Part shown: positions 47,913 through 58,144 of the stretch, piece after piece | Layout of the letters: the number at the start of each line of letters is the position of its first letter | How positions within the stretch are numbered: the first letter of the stretch is position 1 | Assembly (NCBI GenBank): GCA_026416455.1 | Contig: JAOAFE010000006.1 | Coordinates: forward strand, 1-64,000 | Reading direction: 5' to 3' | Length of the DNA: 64,000 bases | Source of the DNA: Syntrophales bacterium | Lineage (GTDB): Bacteria; Desulfobacterota; Syntrophia; Syntrophales; UBA8958 | Program-made: the position numbers and the translations under genes | Notes under the pieces: generated by a model | What the model was told of the DNA's origin: nothing | The model's database searches: none | The model's input: only the letters and a program-made list of their open reading frames with translations

Positions 47913-48824
47913 TCAATCGAGTACGATCATCACGCGGCACTTCTGCAAGAAGGTAAGGTTTTCTTTTACCGTTCTGATTTTGTTCGCATCGGCATTGCTG
48001 ATCTTGAGATCTGATTTGCCTGTACCTTCCGCCGACAGGGCCTTGACGGTAAGAGGATTATTCGTCACCCTGGGATTGGCCTGTGCCGCTGAGAGATCAC
48101 GGGCGTAGCCGCTGATGCCCTGCTGTACTGCGTATTCTTTACTCACCACGAGGGTGCCATAAACTTCACGACCGTCTTCGTCGAAAATCTTCGGAGACAT
48201 GGCCGGTCGAGCCCCCAGCCCACGGGCATCGACCACGAGGCCTGTGTAGATATCCTCACTTCTCGGCGCCGGTGCGACTTTTACCTTGGGGGGAGGAGTA
48301 TCGGTTTTCTTGTCATCTTCGATAGCCTTGGGGATGATGGTCTGCATCATGGGACCTTTCATATACATTCTAACTCTCACTTCACAGGTGCCGTCTGACA
48401 TGTAGACCGGTTCTCCTACACGCTGGGCATTCTTCACCAATCCGTTTACCGTTGCTCGGATAGTGTCGGACTCGACGACGTAATCTTTCACCAAGGTTTC
48501 CGAGTCGATTCTCACTCCCTGTACGATCTCGAGCAGATCTCTCTTGGCTACCGTTTCTGCCGCTCTTAGACACATGGGCCGTGCCTGGGGTTTACCGAAA
48601 TATTTCTCCGGTGGGGCCCCAATACCTACCACCTCGATGTACTGGTCCTCGTAATTTATAATACCTTTATCTCCTACCTTTTCTGCCACCTTGGACTCCA
48701 GGATCTTGGTCCAATCTTTCATGCTTACCTGTTCTTTTTCCTTGTCCTGTGATATTCCCAACCCCGCTGTCATGAATATAAAGACCATTACGCCCACAAA
48801 GTACCATCTTAATCTCAATTTCAT
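47913..48824 (-). CDS. Secreted LPP20-domain-like protein
   Basis: A 303-residue exported protein. The N-terminal hydrophobic segment (about 8-26) and GISQDKEK suggest a signal peptide. A domain at about 60-165 (PMCLRAAETVAKRDLLEIVQ) resembles the LPP20 fold; the C-terminal half (about 190-290) starts IYTGLVVDARGLGARPAM, then SKEYAVQQGISGYARD. GGAGGTAACGAG lies before the ATG. It is 67 bases downstream of the large lipoprotein, on the same strand. Function in envelope assembly is inferred, not shown. Confidence 0.7.
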   Translation of the reverse strand: MKLRLRWYFVGVMVFIFMTAGLGISQDKEKEQVSMKDWTKILESKVAEKVGDKGIINYEDQYIEVVGIGAPPEKYFGKPQARPMCLRAAETVAKRDLLEIVQGVRIDSETLVKDYVVESDTIRATVNGLVKNAQRVGEPVYMSDGTCEVRVRMYMKGPMMQTIIPKAIEDDKKTDTPPPKVKVAPAPRSEDIYTGLVVDARGLGARPAMSPKIFDEDGREVYGTLVVSKEYAVQQGISGYARDLSAAQANPRVTNNPLTVKALSAEGTGKSDLKISNADANKIRTVKENLTFLQKCRVMIVLD

Positions 48825-48890
48825 CTCGTTACCTCCTGTTGATCCTTCTTTCGTTCTGCTTAACTACCAAAATTTTCCTTCCCTCACAAA

Positions 48891-51641
48891 CTATTTGTTG
48901 CCCCCGAATAAATCAGCAGGGGGGGTATCCAGCCAGGGTTTAATATTGACGTTCTTTTCCAGGTCTCCGAAGATCATACCCAAGTCGGGGGGATTTTTCC
49001 CCCACCAGTTCTCCCGGGCATCGATGTATATGGTTGAACGGGCTTGGAGGGCAAAGTCGTTATCCTGGAATTGGTTGTAGTTAATCTTCGGACGAGAGTT
49101 GCCCACACTGACAATGGCCCCTTCACCCCTATTTTTCTGAAAGATGGAATGGACGATAGTCGGGGCAGCATCATTTCGGCAGTAGATACCTGCCTGACCG
49201 TTATTTACGATCATGGACTTGGATATCTCCGGCGCACCGCGGTGAATATCAAGGGCAATATCCGCATATTCGAAGATGCAATAGGCGAAAGAACTACTTT
49301 CTTTCGTCGATTGGGTAAAGCGAAAGGCACTGTGATAGAAACCTGGGGTTGGTGAGGAGGCATTGGCGGTGAACCGGATAGGTCGATCCGAGGTACCTCG
49401 AGCTGTTACTCCCCCATCCTCTACGATAATGGACGTATTTTGGTCGTATTTCAGCACCACACCCGGTTCGATGTATAGATTGGCTCCGTTTGTGATGGTT
49501 AGGTCCTTCGTCACCCGGTAAGGACTATGGGCGGCAATAAGGTACCCGTCTGATGAGAGGGTGCCCCCCAGTTCCGAAGAAAGGATGGGTAGTTTCTTCG
49601 CCTTCCCCGTCGGAGAAGGGGCATCGAGTACAGTTTCTATATTTATCCGACCTTTCAAAGTCGCGAGTATCTCTATGCCTTTTGCCGATCCCCACCAGTT
49701 TTCCCGGGCGTCTAGGACCTCTTTCCCCGAGGGGCCGATGGCGTTAAAGGGTTTGTTATCCATGATGTTATTTCCCTGGACGAGGGGTACACCCGTCTCT
49801 AAGGTTATTCCCGTCTCTTTATTCCCTACGATGCGATTTCCCTTAACTTCCGGCGAGCCGCTTACGATCCTGATGCCCGTTGCACCGTTAGCCTCGATTA
49901 TATTCTCTGTGATTTTAGGTCGAGCATGATCGCTTATGTCAATGCCGTACAGGCCATTTCTATGGATGGAGCAATTGGTGATCTGTGGCTGTGAGAAGGC
50001 ACCGACTACGACCACTCCCGTCTTATTTAATGCAATTTCACAGTGTTCGATTCGAGGAGACGAGGCCCTAACAGTTAAGGCCGTCTGGGCGCGGCGAATG
50101 CGATTGTAGCTTAGAATATTTTCTTTTTCCCTAACATTATGAAAGGTGATGCCCTGCCAGGTTCCGTCCTCTCGGATCGCGTCCCAGGAGATAATGTGTT
50201 CTCTGTCTCCGGCAGCCAGGAGACTTCCCTCCACCACAAGTCCTCCATCACTCGATACGATCTCCGTTCCCGGCTCGATTGTCAGTCGGGCTTTGTCTTT
50301 AATTACAACCACCCCTTCCAACACGTAAGGACTTGCACCAGAGTACCAAGTGGTATCGCTTTCTATCGTTCCAGCTACCTTGGTCGGACCCGGTGCAATC
50401 GGTATACCTATTGCTTCGCTGGCATCGCTTTCGTTTCCCGCTTGATCGTAAGCCGTTACTCGATAGTAGTATTTTTCTCCATTGGCAAGACCTGTATCAC
50501 GGTACTCTGTAACTTCCGTCTTCGCGATCTCAACATATCCGGAAAGGGGCGTACGGCTGCGGTAGACGCGATAGCCAGCCAAGTCCGGATCCTTCGATTT
50601 ATCCCAGTTTAGTATGACGAGTCCATTTCTGCCTACCGTTCTCACGACGGCAGGTCTATCCGGGGGGGTGGTTTTTAAGGTTACGTATCCTACCGCATCA
50701 ACCCATTGCGCCGTATTTCCCGTGTCATCCTTCAAATAACCGGTGATGATGGCTCTGCGCACGTTATCTCCTGGTACGACCTTATAGGTTCCCACATACA
50801 CCCCGGGTGTGTCAGCCTGTTCTTCCATATCGATATGCTTTTTATAGTCACCAATGTCGAAAAAGGCTCTCATTTTTGGCGTCCCTTGGATTACCACTCT
50901 GATCAAATCACCCGCTTTCTTGGGTTCGTTTTTTGTATCTTGGACGAGAAGCTGAATGACCGGTGGTTTCAAGGCCTCTGCTAAGGTGGGAGTGGGGATG
51001 GTCTTCACCATGTCTCGGAAAAGGTCGTCGCAGGCCCTCAAGAGTTGTATATCCCTTACATTCATAGCCGTAGCAACTATGGTTGCGACGATGCCGATCG
51101 GGGTGGTCGAAAGCCCTCCCTCGTGGATGCGCACCGTATGTTCACCTGTCCATAGGAGTTCGCCGGATTTGGTGTCGTACATTTTAATCTTTGCTCCTAC
51201 GGCCACTTGGGAATACATGACGGCGAAGAGTTTGTCGAAGTTGGAGATTTCTCCATAGACGATGGCATCAACACCTAAAATTTTGCCCAACTCTTGGGGC
51301 GATTTTTTGTTTATCTCCGCCGGATCGGTCAGGCCGGCCTTTTCTAAAAGATAGTCCACACGCGCCAGTTCCATGTCCTTGAAGGGCAGTGAGCTGAAAT
51401 GATTATAAAATCCCCTCCTTACGGCTTGGGCACCCTGTTGGCTTCTCGACAGATCATGAAAGGGCAGAACTGCCACCAGCCGAGGCATGTGTTTCTCCAT
51501 GTAGGGGTAGACTTTGTATGTTCCTTTGAAGAAAGACTGGATTTGGGGTGCAATCTTCGTGTCTTTTGTATCAACGACACATCCCGGGGTTACCATAAGA
51601 AATGCCATTATGAAAAAAAGGCATAGCCTCCTTCTTGTCAT
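48891..51641 (-). CDS. Outer-envelope lipoprotein: DUF799 + Fn3 + two right-handed beta-helices
   Basis: A 916-residue lipoprotein (MVTPGCVV, Cys about residue 20). The first 240 residues match the GNA1162/DUF799 family (MPRLVAVLPFHDLSRSQQGA, VDAIVYGEI). A fibronectin type III domain follows at about 330-430 (GLVILNWDKSKDPDLAGYRV, YYYRVTAYD), then two parallel beta-helix runs with repeated short Asn/Gly-rich coils. Each ends with the same DARENWWG motif. ATG 51641 has GGAAGGAG before it; the frame runs 86 codons further but that part is unlikely. It may display or bind polysaccharide, an inference from the beta-helix. It lies divergent from the acyl-CoA dehydrogenase. Confidence 0.85.
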   Translation of the reverse strand: MTRRRLCLFFIMAFLMVTPGCVVDTKDTKIAPQIQSFFKGTYKVYPYMEKHMPRLVAVLPFHDLSRSQQGAQAVRRGFYNHFSSLPFKDMELARVDYLLEKAGLTDPAEINKKSPQELGKILGVDAIVYGEISNFDKLFAVMYSQVAVGAKIKMYDTKSGELLWTGEHTVRIHEGGLSTTPIGIVATIVATAMNVRDIQLLRACDDLFRDMVKTIPTPTLAEALKPPVIQLLVQDTKNEPKKAGDLIRVVIQGTPKMRAFFDIGDYKKHIDMEEQADTPGVYVGTYKVVPGDNVRRAIITGYLKDDTGNTAQWVDAVGYVTLKTTPPDRPAVVRTVGRNGLVILNWDKSKDPDLAGYRVYRSRTPLSGYVEIAKTEVTEYRDTGLANGEKYYYRVTAYDQAGNESDASEAIGIPIAPGPTKVAGTIESDTTWYSGASPYVLEGVVVIKDKARLTIEPGTEIVSSDGGLVVEGSLLAAGDREHIISWDAIREDGTWQGITFHNVREKENILSYNRIRRAQTALTVRASSPRIEHCEIALNKTGVVVVGAFSQPQITNCSIHRNGLYGIDISDHARPKITENIIEANGATGIRIVSGSPEVKGNRIVGNKETGITLETGVPLVQGNNIMDNKPFNAIGPSGKEVLDARENWWGSAKGIEILATLKGRINIETVLDAPSPTGKAKKLPILSSELGGTLSSDGYLIAAHSPYRVTKDLTITNGANLYIEPGVVLKYDQNTSIIVEDGGVTARGTSDRPIRFTANASSPTPGFYHSAFRFTQSTKESSSFAYCIFEYADIALDIHRGAPEISKSMIVNNGQAGIYCRNDAAPTIVHSIFQKNRGEGAIVSVGNSRPKINYNQFQDNDFALQARSTIYIDARENWWGKNPPDLGMIFGDLEKNVNIKPWLDTPPADLFGGNK

Positions 51642-51734
51642 CTCCTTCCTTCTACCCCCTTTTAGCTTTTGAACTATTATGATGCCTTTTCGATGGAAGT
51701 GCAATAGCAAAAATTCGATGATTTGGTATTTCGA

Positions 51735-51761
51735 TTGACATGTTATGGGAATCTGTATAAT
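51735..51761 (+). promoter_or_regulatory. Candidate promoter of the acyl-CoA dehydrogenase gene
   Basis: Perfect TTGACA (51735-51740) and TATAAT (51756-51761) are separated by only 15 bases, two fewer than usual; a TG lies just before the -10. It lies 67 bases before the ATG in the gap between the divergent lipoprotein and dehydrogenase genes. Confidence 0.5.
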
Positions 51762-51828
51762 GATTAAAAAGACCGGTGATTTCTTTGCCGAGAGAATTAC
51801 CGGAAAAAAAGTAAGGAAGGAGTTGAAT

Positions 51829-53694
51829 ATGTCGCTTAACCCATTGATTGATTCCCGGGATGTAAGGTTTGTGTTGTTTGAAATGCTGGGTGTGGACAAG
51901 CTTAACCGGTTCGATTATTTCTCCGGTTTCGATCGCGATGTGTTTGAAGACACCCTCAATTTGGCCGAAAAGATGGCGGTCGAGCAGTTCTATCCTACGT
52001 ATACGGAGGGGGACCGGACGGGACTTAAGTTTGACCCGGCTAAAAACGAGGTGAAAGTGCCAGAGTCTTTCCACAAAGGTTTCCGTTCTTACGTCGATGC
52101 GGGCTTTCACGTACTCTCCTTCCCTACGGAGATAGGAGGTATGGGTATGCCCGTGGCTATTTCCTTTGCTTCCCAGGAGTACTTCAATGCAGGGAACACT
52201 GCCTTGGGCATGTATTGCTCTTCTATTACCGGTACGGCCCATCTGCTTCTCACCTATGGTAACGAACAGATAAAGAAAATGTTTTTAGAAAAGATGATCT
52301 CCGGCGAATGGGGTGGTACCATGTGTTTAACCGAGCCGGGGGCAGGTACTGATGTCGGGGCACTAAAGACGAAGGCCATTCGTCAATCTGACGGGACCTA
52401 CCTCATCTCGGGCCAGAAGATATTTATCAGTAATGGGGAACATGACATGGTGCCCAATATTATTCATCCCGTGCTGGCCCGGATTGAGGGGGATCCACCG
52501 GGGACAAAGGGTATCTCCATTTTTGTCGTGCCTAAATATCATGTCAATCCCGATGGGTCTTTAGGGGAGCGGAACGACGTTTACTGCGTAGGCATCGAGC
52601 ATAAGATGGGTCTGAAAGGAAACGCGACCTGTACGTTAAGCTTCGGTGAGAACGGCAAATGTATCGGCTATCTGCTGGGTGAAGAGCGCCAGGGTATGAA
52701 GATCATGTTCCAGCTGATGAACGAGGCGAGGATATTCACTGGGCTCCAGGCTCTGGCCGTCTCGAGCGCTGCCTACATGCATGCCTGCACTTATGCGAGG
52801 ACGAGGATTCAGGGGGAACTCATTCCCGGTTTCTCCCAAGGTAAAGTGCCTATCATCGAACACGTAGATGTAAAGAGAATGCTTCTCTACATGAAGAGTC
52901 TCGTAGAAGGCATGAGGATGCTCACCTATTATCTTTGCTACAATGTGGATGTAAGCCATGTATCGAACGACCCGGCCGAGGCTGAAGAGGCGAACGCCTT
53001 TGTGGAGCTTCTCACTCCCATTGTAAAGGCGGGAAATTCGGACGCTGGGTGGCTTGTTACGGCTGAAGCCATGCAGGTATACGGCGGTTACGGCTATTGT
53101 CAAGAGTACCCGATTGAACAGTATGCGAGAGACGTAAAGGTATTTTCCATCTACGAGGGGACAAATGGTATTCAATCGATGGATCTCACGATGAGAAAGA
53201 TTCTCATGAATAAAGATTATCGCAACTACAATGCCTTCCGTAACCGTATAATAAATACGGTGGCGAAAGCGCGGGGTATCGTTGATGAAAGATACGTAAA
53301 CTTAGTAGAGCGTGGCCTAGCGAAGCTGGATGAAGTGATAGAAATGATGAAAAAGCAGCTCGCAGAACAAAAACTATTCTTCGTTTTTGCCAATGCGACC
53401 CCCTTACAGCAGGCGATGTTCATGCTCGCCCTCGCTTGGTTGCATTTGGAGAGCTTAACTATTACGGTGCCGAAGGTTAAAGAAATCGTGGGGGATAGAA
53501 AGGGCGAAGAAAGGAAGAAACTTCTCGCCGATGATCCAGAAGCTGCTTACTATTCCGGTCGAGTTCTTTCCTCTCAATTCTATATTGCCTCTGAATTTCC
53601 TAAATTCTTCGGTCGTTGTGAGGCTATGCTGAACGCGGAGGCGGCGCCTATTGTAGCCACGTCAGAGGTCTTCACCGGTTCGCCTAAGGAGTAA
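51829..53694 (+). CDS. Acyl-CoA dehydrogenase, C-terminal-extended type
   Basis: A flavoprotein catalysing alpha,beta-desaturation of acyl-CoA. 621 residues is longer than the 380 of short-chain enzymes. The FAD/substrate motifs are MCLTEPGAGTDVGALKTKA, and the catalytic-base Glu is in YEGTNGIQ. A C-terminal domain of about 120 residues (KARGIVDERYVNLVERGLAK) is typical of FadE-like enzymes. AAGGAAGGAG precedes ATG 51829; an extra 28-codon upstream frame is unlikely. It may run in either direction, electrons going to ETF or a membrane carrier not encoded here. Confidence 0.93.
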   Translation: MSLNPLIDSRDVRFVLFEMLGVDKLNRFDYFSGFDRDVFEDTLNLAEKMAVEQFYPTYTEGDRTGLKFDPAKNEVKVPESFHKGFRSYVDAGFHVLSFPTEIGGMGMPVAISFASQEYFNAGNTALGMYCSSITGTAHLLLTYGNEQIKKMFLEKMISGEWGGTMCLTEPGAGTDVGALKTKAIRQSDGTYLISGQKIFISNGEHDMVPNIIHPVLARIEGDPPGTKGISIFVVPKYHVNPDGSLGERNDVYCVGIEHKMGLKGNATCTLSFGENGKCIGYLLGEERQGMKIMFQLMNEARIFTGLQALAVSSAAYMHACTYARTRIQGELIPGFSQGKVPIIEHVDVKRMLLYMKSLVEGMRMLTYYLCYNVDVSHVSNDPAEAEEANAFVELLTPIVKAGNSDAGWLVTAEAMQVYGGYGYCQEYPIEQYARDVKVFSIYEGTNGIQSMDLTMRKILMNKDYRNYNAFRNRIINTVAKARGIVDERYVNLVERGLAKLDEVIEMMKKQLAEQKLFFVFANATPLQQAMFMLALAWLHLESLTITVPKVKEIVGDRKGEERKKLLADDPEAAYYSGRVLSSQFYIASEFPKFFGRCEAMLNAEAAPIVATSEVFTGSPKE

Positions 53695-53720
53695 GCCGGG
53701 GTTGAGGAAGTGAAATCTGA

Positions 53721-53748
53721 AGGGCAGTCCGTCAGGGCTGCCCTTTTT
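53721..53748 (+). terminator. Rho-independent terminator before copZ
   Basis: AGGGCAGTCC (53721-53730) pairs with GGGCTGCCCT (53735-53744) around GTCA, with one T.G pair, followed by five Ts. It follows the acyl-CoA dehydrogenase gene and lies only 15 bases before the copZ ATG. Confidence 0.8.
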
Positions 53749-53763
53749 CAATGGGAGGCCAAA

Positions 53764-53961
53764 ATGAGGGTTATAAAGGTTAAAGGCATGTCATGTCAGC
53801 ATTGCGTGCAGGCGGTGAAAAAGGCTTTGAGTGAAATCGAAGGTATAGAAAATGTTGAAGTAAGCCTCGAGAAGGGTGAGGCCTCTTTTGAGGAGGTCAA
53901 GCCAGTGGAAATGGAGACGATAAGAAAACAGATTGCCAAGGCGGGCTACGAAGTTGAGTGA
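53764..53961 (+). CDS. copZ: Copper chaperone-like heavy-metal-binding protein
   Basis: A 65-residue HMA domain: [20 protein letters not shown] carries the metal ligands CxxC (here CQHC), followed by a ferredoxin-like fold. It delivers Cu(I) to the adjacent CopA. GGAGG lies at the correct distance before the ATG. Its TGA overlaps the copA start region, so the two are translationally coupled. Confidence 0.88.
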   Translation: MRVIKVKGMSCQHCVQAVKKALSEIEGIENVEVSLEKGEASFEEVKPVEMETIRKQIAKAGYEVE

Positions 53962-56188
53962 AGAAGTAACCGTTTTGGTCGGCGGCATGACTTGTGCTGC
54001 CTGTGTGAGAAGAGTAGAAGGGGCCTTAAAAAAACTGACCGGCGTAAACTCCGTCTCTGTCAATTTGGTGACCCGTCAAGCCACCATTGTCCATGAGACA
54101 AATTGGGCCGGCATCGAAGAGATAAAAAAAGCCATCGAGGATCAGGGTTATGAATTTTTGGGTGTGCTAGATGATGAAAGGATGAGGGGAGTTCTCGACT
54201 CCGGACGGAGAGAAATCGCCGATTTGAAGAAAAAATTTTTCGTGGGTGCCTTCCTTAGTATCTTGACTTTTATCGGCTCTATGTCCCATTGGTTTCCCTT
54301 TCTTCACCACCTTCCTGCGGGCGCATTGAATATAGGTCTCTTTGTGATGACTACTCCCGTTGTATTCTGGGTGGGGAGGGTATTTCTAATCGGTGCCTGG
54401 AAGGCCGCAAAAAACCTTACCATGGACATGAATACTTTGGTTGCCGTGGGTATTCTTGCGGCCTATCTGTACTCAACGGTGGTCACGTTCCTACCGGGAG
54501 TGTTCATTCCTTTTAGTGGAGCCGGGCATGTGTACTTTGATAGTGCTGCAATTCTTACTACGCTCATTCTCTTGGGACGTCTGCTAGAGACTAAGGCAAA
54601 AATGAAGACGGCGGCCGCCATTGATCGTCTCATGATGTTACAACCAAAGACGGCTCGTGTGTTGCGGGGGAATGAAGAGATTGATGTTCCCGTGGAGGAG
54701 TTAGTGGTAGGCGATCTAATCGTGGTGCGACCGGGAGAGAAGGTTCCGACGGACGGTGTAGTTCAATTCGGTTCATCGGCGGTCGATGAATCGATGCTTA
54801 CGGGTGAAAGCATACCGGTGGATAAAAGGGAAGGGGATGTAGTTTTTGGGGCGACCATAAACAAGAGCGGTAGTTTTATCTTCCAGGCTACCAAGGTAAG
54901 AAAAGAAACAGCTCTGGCCGGTATCATAAGACTCATAGAAGAGGCTCAAACGGTCAAAGCCCCTATTCAGCGCCTTGCCGACCGGGTGGCGGCAGTGTTT
55001 GTCCCGGTAGTTTTTTTTCTTGGCATTATAACGTTCATCGTTTGGTACTATGCAATTCCTGCGTCCGCTCTAAATAAAGCCCTTTTACATGCGATTTCGG
55101 TATTGATCGTTGCATGTCCGTGCGCCTTGGGCCTTGCTACGCCGACGGCGGTGATGGTAGGCACGGGGTTAGGAGCGGAGAACGGCATCTTGATAAAAAG
55201 TGGAGAAAGTTTGGAGCGGGCGTATCAACTGACCGACATAGTATTTGACAAAACGGGTACGTTGACGACGGGTAAGGCGGAGGTTTCGGATATTGTAGCT
55301 GCTCCCGGCAAAACGAAAGAGGAGGTGCTAAAGTTAGCCGTTTCCATGGAGGCACGCTCGGAACACCCCCTCGCGGAGGCAATAATGAAAAGGGGAAAAG
55401 AGGAAGGAATAGTCCCGGAACGGGTCGATGGTTTTGAAGCTTTCTCTGGCTTGGGGGTCAAGGTTGAGATCGGGGGAAAACATGTTTTCTTGGGTAGCGC
55501 CCGGTTCATGGAGGAGATGAAAGTAGAGCTTGCGAATATGCGGGCTGAATACGAAAGATTTTCTCAAGAGGGGAAAACCTGCATTTTTATCGCCGAGGAA
55601 GGCAGATTAGTTGGCCTCATCGGGGTGAGGGATAAGATAAAAGACACTGCCAGGGAGGCGGTTTCTGTTTTGAAAAGAATGGGTTTGCACTTGGCGATGG
55701 TAACGGGGGATAATCGATATACGGCCGAGGCGATAGCGAAAGAGTTAGGAATAGAGCAGGTCTGGTTTGGGCTTTTGCCGGAGGAGAAGACTAGAATAGT
55801 GAGCCGTATGAAAGAGGCAGGACGGGTTGTAGCTATGGTCGGGGATGGAATCAATGATGCCCCCGCCCTTTCTACGGCAGATATAGGGATAGCCATCGGA
55901 GCCGGTACGGACGTGGCGGTGGAGGCGAGTGACATCACGCTCATCACGGATGACCTCACCTCCGTCCCCAAAGCCATAAGTCTGTCTAAAATAACCATGA
56001 AGGTTATAAGACAAAATCTCTATTGGGCCTTTTCCTACAATATAATCGCCGTTCCTCTGGCTGCGGGGGTCTTTTATCCCTTCTTCGGCTTGAGCCTTAC
56101 CCCTGAAATCTGCGCGGCAGCCATGGCTTTGAGCTCCGTTTCCGTCGTTACCAATTCCCTAAGCTTGCGGAAGAGGTGGAAAAAGTAA
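53954..56188 (+). CDS. copA: Copper-exporting P1B-type ATPase CopA
   Basis: A 744-residue Cu(I) export pump. The N-terminal HMA domain has [15 protein letters not shown]; the transmembrane site is [10 protein letters not shown]; the phosphorylation loop is [17 protein letters not shown], and [10 protein letters not shown] are all present. Proposed start is the TTG at 53954, inside the copZ end; a TTG at 53933 is possible but less likely. It follows copZ with an 8-base overlap. Confidence 0.95.
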   Translation: MSEEVTVLVGGMTCAACVRRVEGALKKLTGVNSVSVNLVTRQATIVHETNWAGIEEIKKAIEDQGYEFLGVLDDERMRGVLDSGRREIADLKKKFFVGAFLSILTFIGSMSHWFPFLHHLPAGALNIGLFVMTTPVVFWVGRVFLIGAWKAAKNLTMDMNTLVAVGILAAYLYSTVVTFLPGVFIPFSGAGHVYFDSAAILTTLILLGRLLETKAKMKTAAAIDRLMMLQPKTARVLRGNEEIDVPVEELVVGDLIVVRPGEKVPTDGVVQFGSSAVDESMLTGESIPVDKREGDVVFGATINKSGSFIFQATKVRKETALAGIIRLIEEAQTVKAPIQRLADRVAAVFVPVVFFLGIITFIVWYYAIPASALNKALLHAISVLIVACPCALGLATPTAVMVGTGLGAENGILIKSGESLERAYQLTDIVFDKTGTLTTGKAEVSDIVAAPGKTKEEVLKLAVSMEARSEHPLAEAIMKRGKEEGIVPERVDGFEAFSGLGVKVEIGGKHVFLGSARFMEEMKVELANMRAEYERFSQEGKTCIFIAEEGRLVGLIGVRDKIKDTAREAVSVLKRMGLHLAMVTGDNRYTAEAIAKELGIEQVWFGLLPEEKTRIVSRMKEAGRVVAMVGDGINDAPALSTADIGIAIGAGTDVAVEASDITLITDDLTSVPKAISLSKITMKVIRQNLYWAFSYNIIAVPLAAGVFYPFFGLSLTPEICAAAMALSSVSVVTNSLSLRKRWKK

Positions 56189-56195
56189 TATCTTT

Positions 56196-56218
56196 GAGGC
56201 CGATGTATTCTCGGCCTC
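56196..56218. terminator. Bidirectional terminator between copA and cooS
   Basis: GAGGCCGA (56196-56203) pairs with TCGGCCTC (56211-56218) around a 7-base loop. T-rich sequence follows on the plus strand. It separates two convergent genes. Confidence 0.75.
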
Positions 56219-56225
56219 TCTTCTG

Positions 56226-58130
56226 TTAGATTCCTAATTTTTTTCTTTTTGCCTCTATGTGTTCGGCAATGCGCTCGACGGCTTGGCCGGCATCCGTCTC
56301 AACATGCAGTACACCACCCGTCACCTGGGGCAGCTCTTCCGTCAGGAGTTTTACCAGACGAGGAGCGCCTGTCACAAAAGGAACTGGGTTAACGTAAGTA
56401 TAAAGCCCCATGCCTAGAGCAAAAATAGCGTCGATCGTTGCCTTCTGTTCCATGTATTCGGGTGCAACGGCGGCTACAGGAAGATCAGGAATGGGAACAT
56501 TACCCAAAGCCTTGGAAACAGACAGGAGTAAGTCGGCCAATCTTCCCGTATCCGTACAGGTGCCGAAACTAAGTACTGGTGGTACTCCGAGGGCTTTGCA
56601 AATTTCTTTCAAGCCCTCACCAGCCAGATCGGCGGCGGAGGGTAAGCATAAGCCGGCCAGTTGCATGGCCGCATTTCCACACCCCATGGAGAGAATTAAA
56701 ATGTTTTTCTTAATCAGTTCTTTCGCTACCGCCACACTATGCACGTCTTGTCCACTGCCCCGTAAACTGGTGCAGGAAACCAAACCGACTACTCCGCGGA
56801 TGCGTCCGTCCTTTATGACGGAAAGTAGTGGGTCGAGGCTCCCGCCAAGGGCGGCAGTTATACTCTCTGGCGAAAATCCAACGATGGCCTCTTTTAGTGG
56901 GAGATCTCTAGCTGGCGAAACCGTGGAAGTGCGGGTTTTAAAATTTTCGATCGCCATGGCAAGAATGGCTTCTGCTTGCTCCTTTGCCTTTTCCGGTTCA
57001 TAATTCAGCCGGTCTGTCACCCCTTCAAAGGCGACCAATTCGCTTACGGGGATAAGTTTGAAATGAAATTTTTCGGCGTAGATGGGGTCAATGGGCAGAG
57101 AGCAGTTCATGTCGCACACAAAGACGTCCACGGCCCCACTGGAGAGAACCGCTTCCTGAGAAATCCAATTGCCCGTAAAGCCATAAAATACATCGTCCAT
57201 CTCCCACCTTTGAATCATTTCCTGTCCCGTTTCGATACTGGCAATTATGCGTAGGCCTTTGGCCCCGGCTGCTTTAGCCCGACTCTGCCATTCATCTGTT
57301 CGGGCCAGCTGGACCAAAGCAAAACCTAAAAAAGGTTCGTGACCATTGGGGAGTACATTTACATAATTGGCGTCTAGAACGCCCAGATCAACCCTCATGG
57401 GGTGCGGTCGGGGAATGCCAAAGAGGACATCCTGGAGATATTCGTTGACCATCTGACTTTGGTATGCCATGGCAATACCGAGCCGCATCGCCTTAAGGGC
57501 CAAGCTTTGATAAAAACCGTCGACATTGGTGAGACAAGAACTCGTCGCGTTCAGTATTTCGGTATAGATTCCGGAGGGGAAAATTCCGAGCCGTATCCAG
57601 ATTTCTTTTCTCTCCTCTGGTGCCAAGTATTCTACGATAGCGCTCTTTCCGTCTTGGCGGTGAAAGTCTGTCTTACAAAATTCGTAGAGGGCAAGAAATG
57701 TTTCGGGGAGAGAATTTTTCTTTTTTATTCCCAATCTGTTGGCGAAATCGAAGAGCTTTTCTGACTCTCTGATAGTGAAGGGAGTTTTCCCCTCCACGGT
57801 CGCTTTGAGGGTTTTTAGGGTTTGTTCCGTGTGATAGTGATAAGTGCTTGCCCCCATCACGTTTTTCAATAGCATCATCCTCATTGCCATGCCATCGGCA
57901 GTAATCCCGCAGACACCTCTTTTATCTTTCGCAGCATCTGCTCGGCAGGGGCCATTAGAGCAGAGGTCACAGCGTACACCGGCCATACAGAACGGGCATC
58001 GCTGATCGGGATTCCCTCCCAGGCCTTGTGCTTCGTATCGATCCCACAGATTGGTTACACCCATCGCTTTTATTCTCTCGTATGCCCGTTGAACCGACGG
58101 GTGAAAAGATATGCGTTCTTTTTCCATCAT
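56226..58130 (-). CDS. cooS: Anaerobic carbon monoxide dehydrogenase, catalytic subunit
   Basis: A Ni-Fe-S enzyme converting CO to CO2. 634 residues is the CooS length. Cysteine motifs include CPFCMAGVRCDLCSNGPC for the B/D clusters and FVCDMNC, FGTCTD and SMGCGNAAMQL for the C-cluster. Acetyl-CoA synthase, CooC and CooJ/T are not nearby, so it is a monofunctional enzyme. AGGAGG before ATG. The upstream ferredoxin (14-base gap) is its likely electron partner and the Rrf2 protein its likely regulator. CODH type cannot be assigned beyond this. Confidence 0.95.
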   Translation of the reverse strand: MMEKERISFHPSVQRAYERIKAMGVTNLWDRYEAQGLGGNPDQRCPFCMAGVRCDLCSNGPCRADAAKDKRGVCGITADGMAMRMMLLKNVMGASTYHYHTEQTLKTLKATVEGKTPFTIRESEKLFDFANRLGIKKKNSLPETFLALYEFCKTDFHRQDGKSAIVEYLAPEERKEIWIRLGIFPSGIYTEILNATSSCLTNVDGFYQSLALKAMRLGIAMAYQSQMVNEYLQDVLFGIPRPHPMRVDLGVLDANYVNVLPNGHEPFLGFALVQLARTDEWQSRAKAAGAKGLRIIASIETGQEMIQRWEMDDVFYGFTGNWISQEAVLSSGAVDVFVCDMNCSLPIDPIYAEKFHFKLIPVSELVAFEGVTDRLNYEPEKAKEQAEAILAMAIENFKTRTSTVSPARDLPLKEAIVGFSPESITAALGGSLDPLLSVIKDGRIRGVVGLVSCTSLRGSGQDVHSVAVAKELIKKNILILSMGCGNAAMQLAGLCLPSAADLAGEGLKEICKALGVPPVLSFGTCTDTGRLADLLLSVSKALGNVPIPDLPVAAVAPEYMEQKATIDAIFALGMGLYTYVNPVPFVTGAPRLVKLLTEELPQVTGGVLHVETDAGQAVERIAEHIEAKRKKLGI

Positions 58131-58144
58131 GCATCCTCCTTTCC

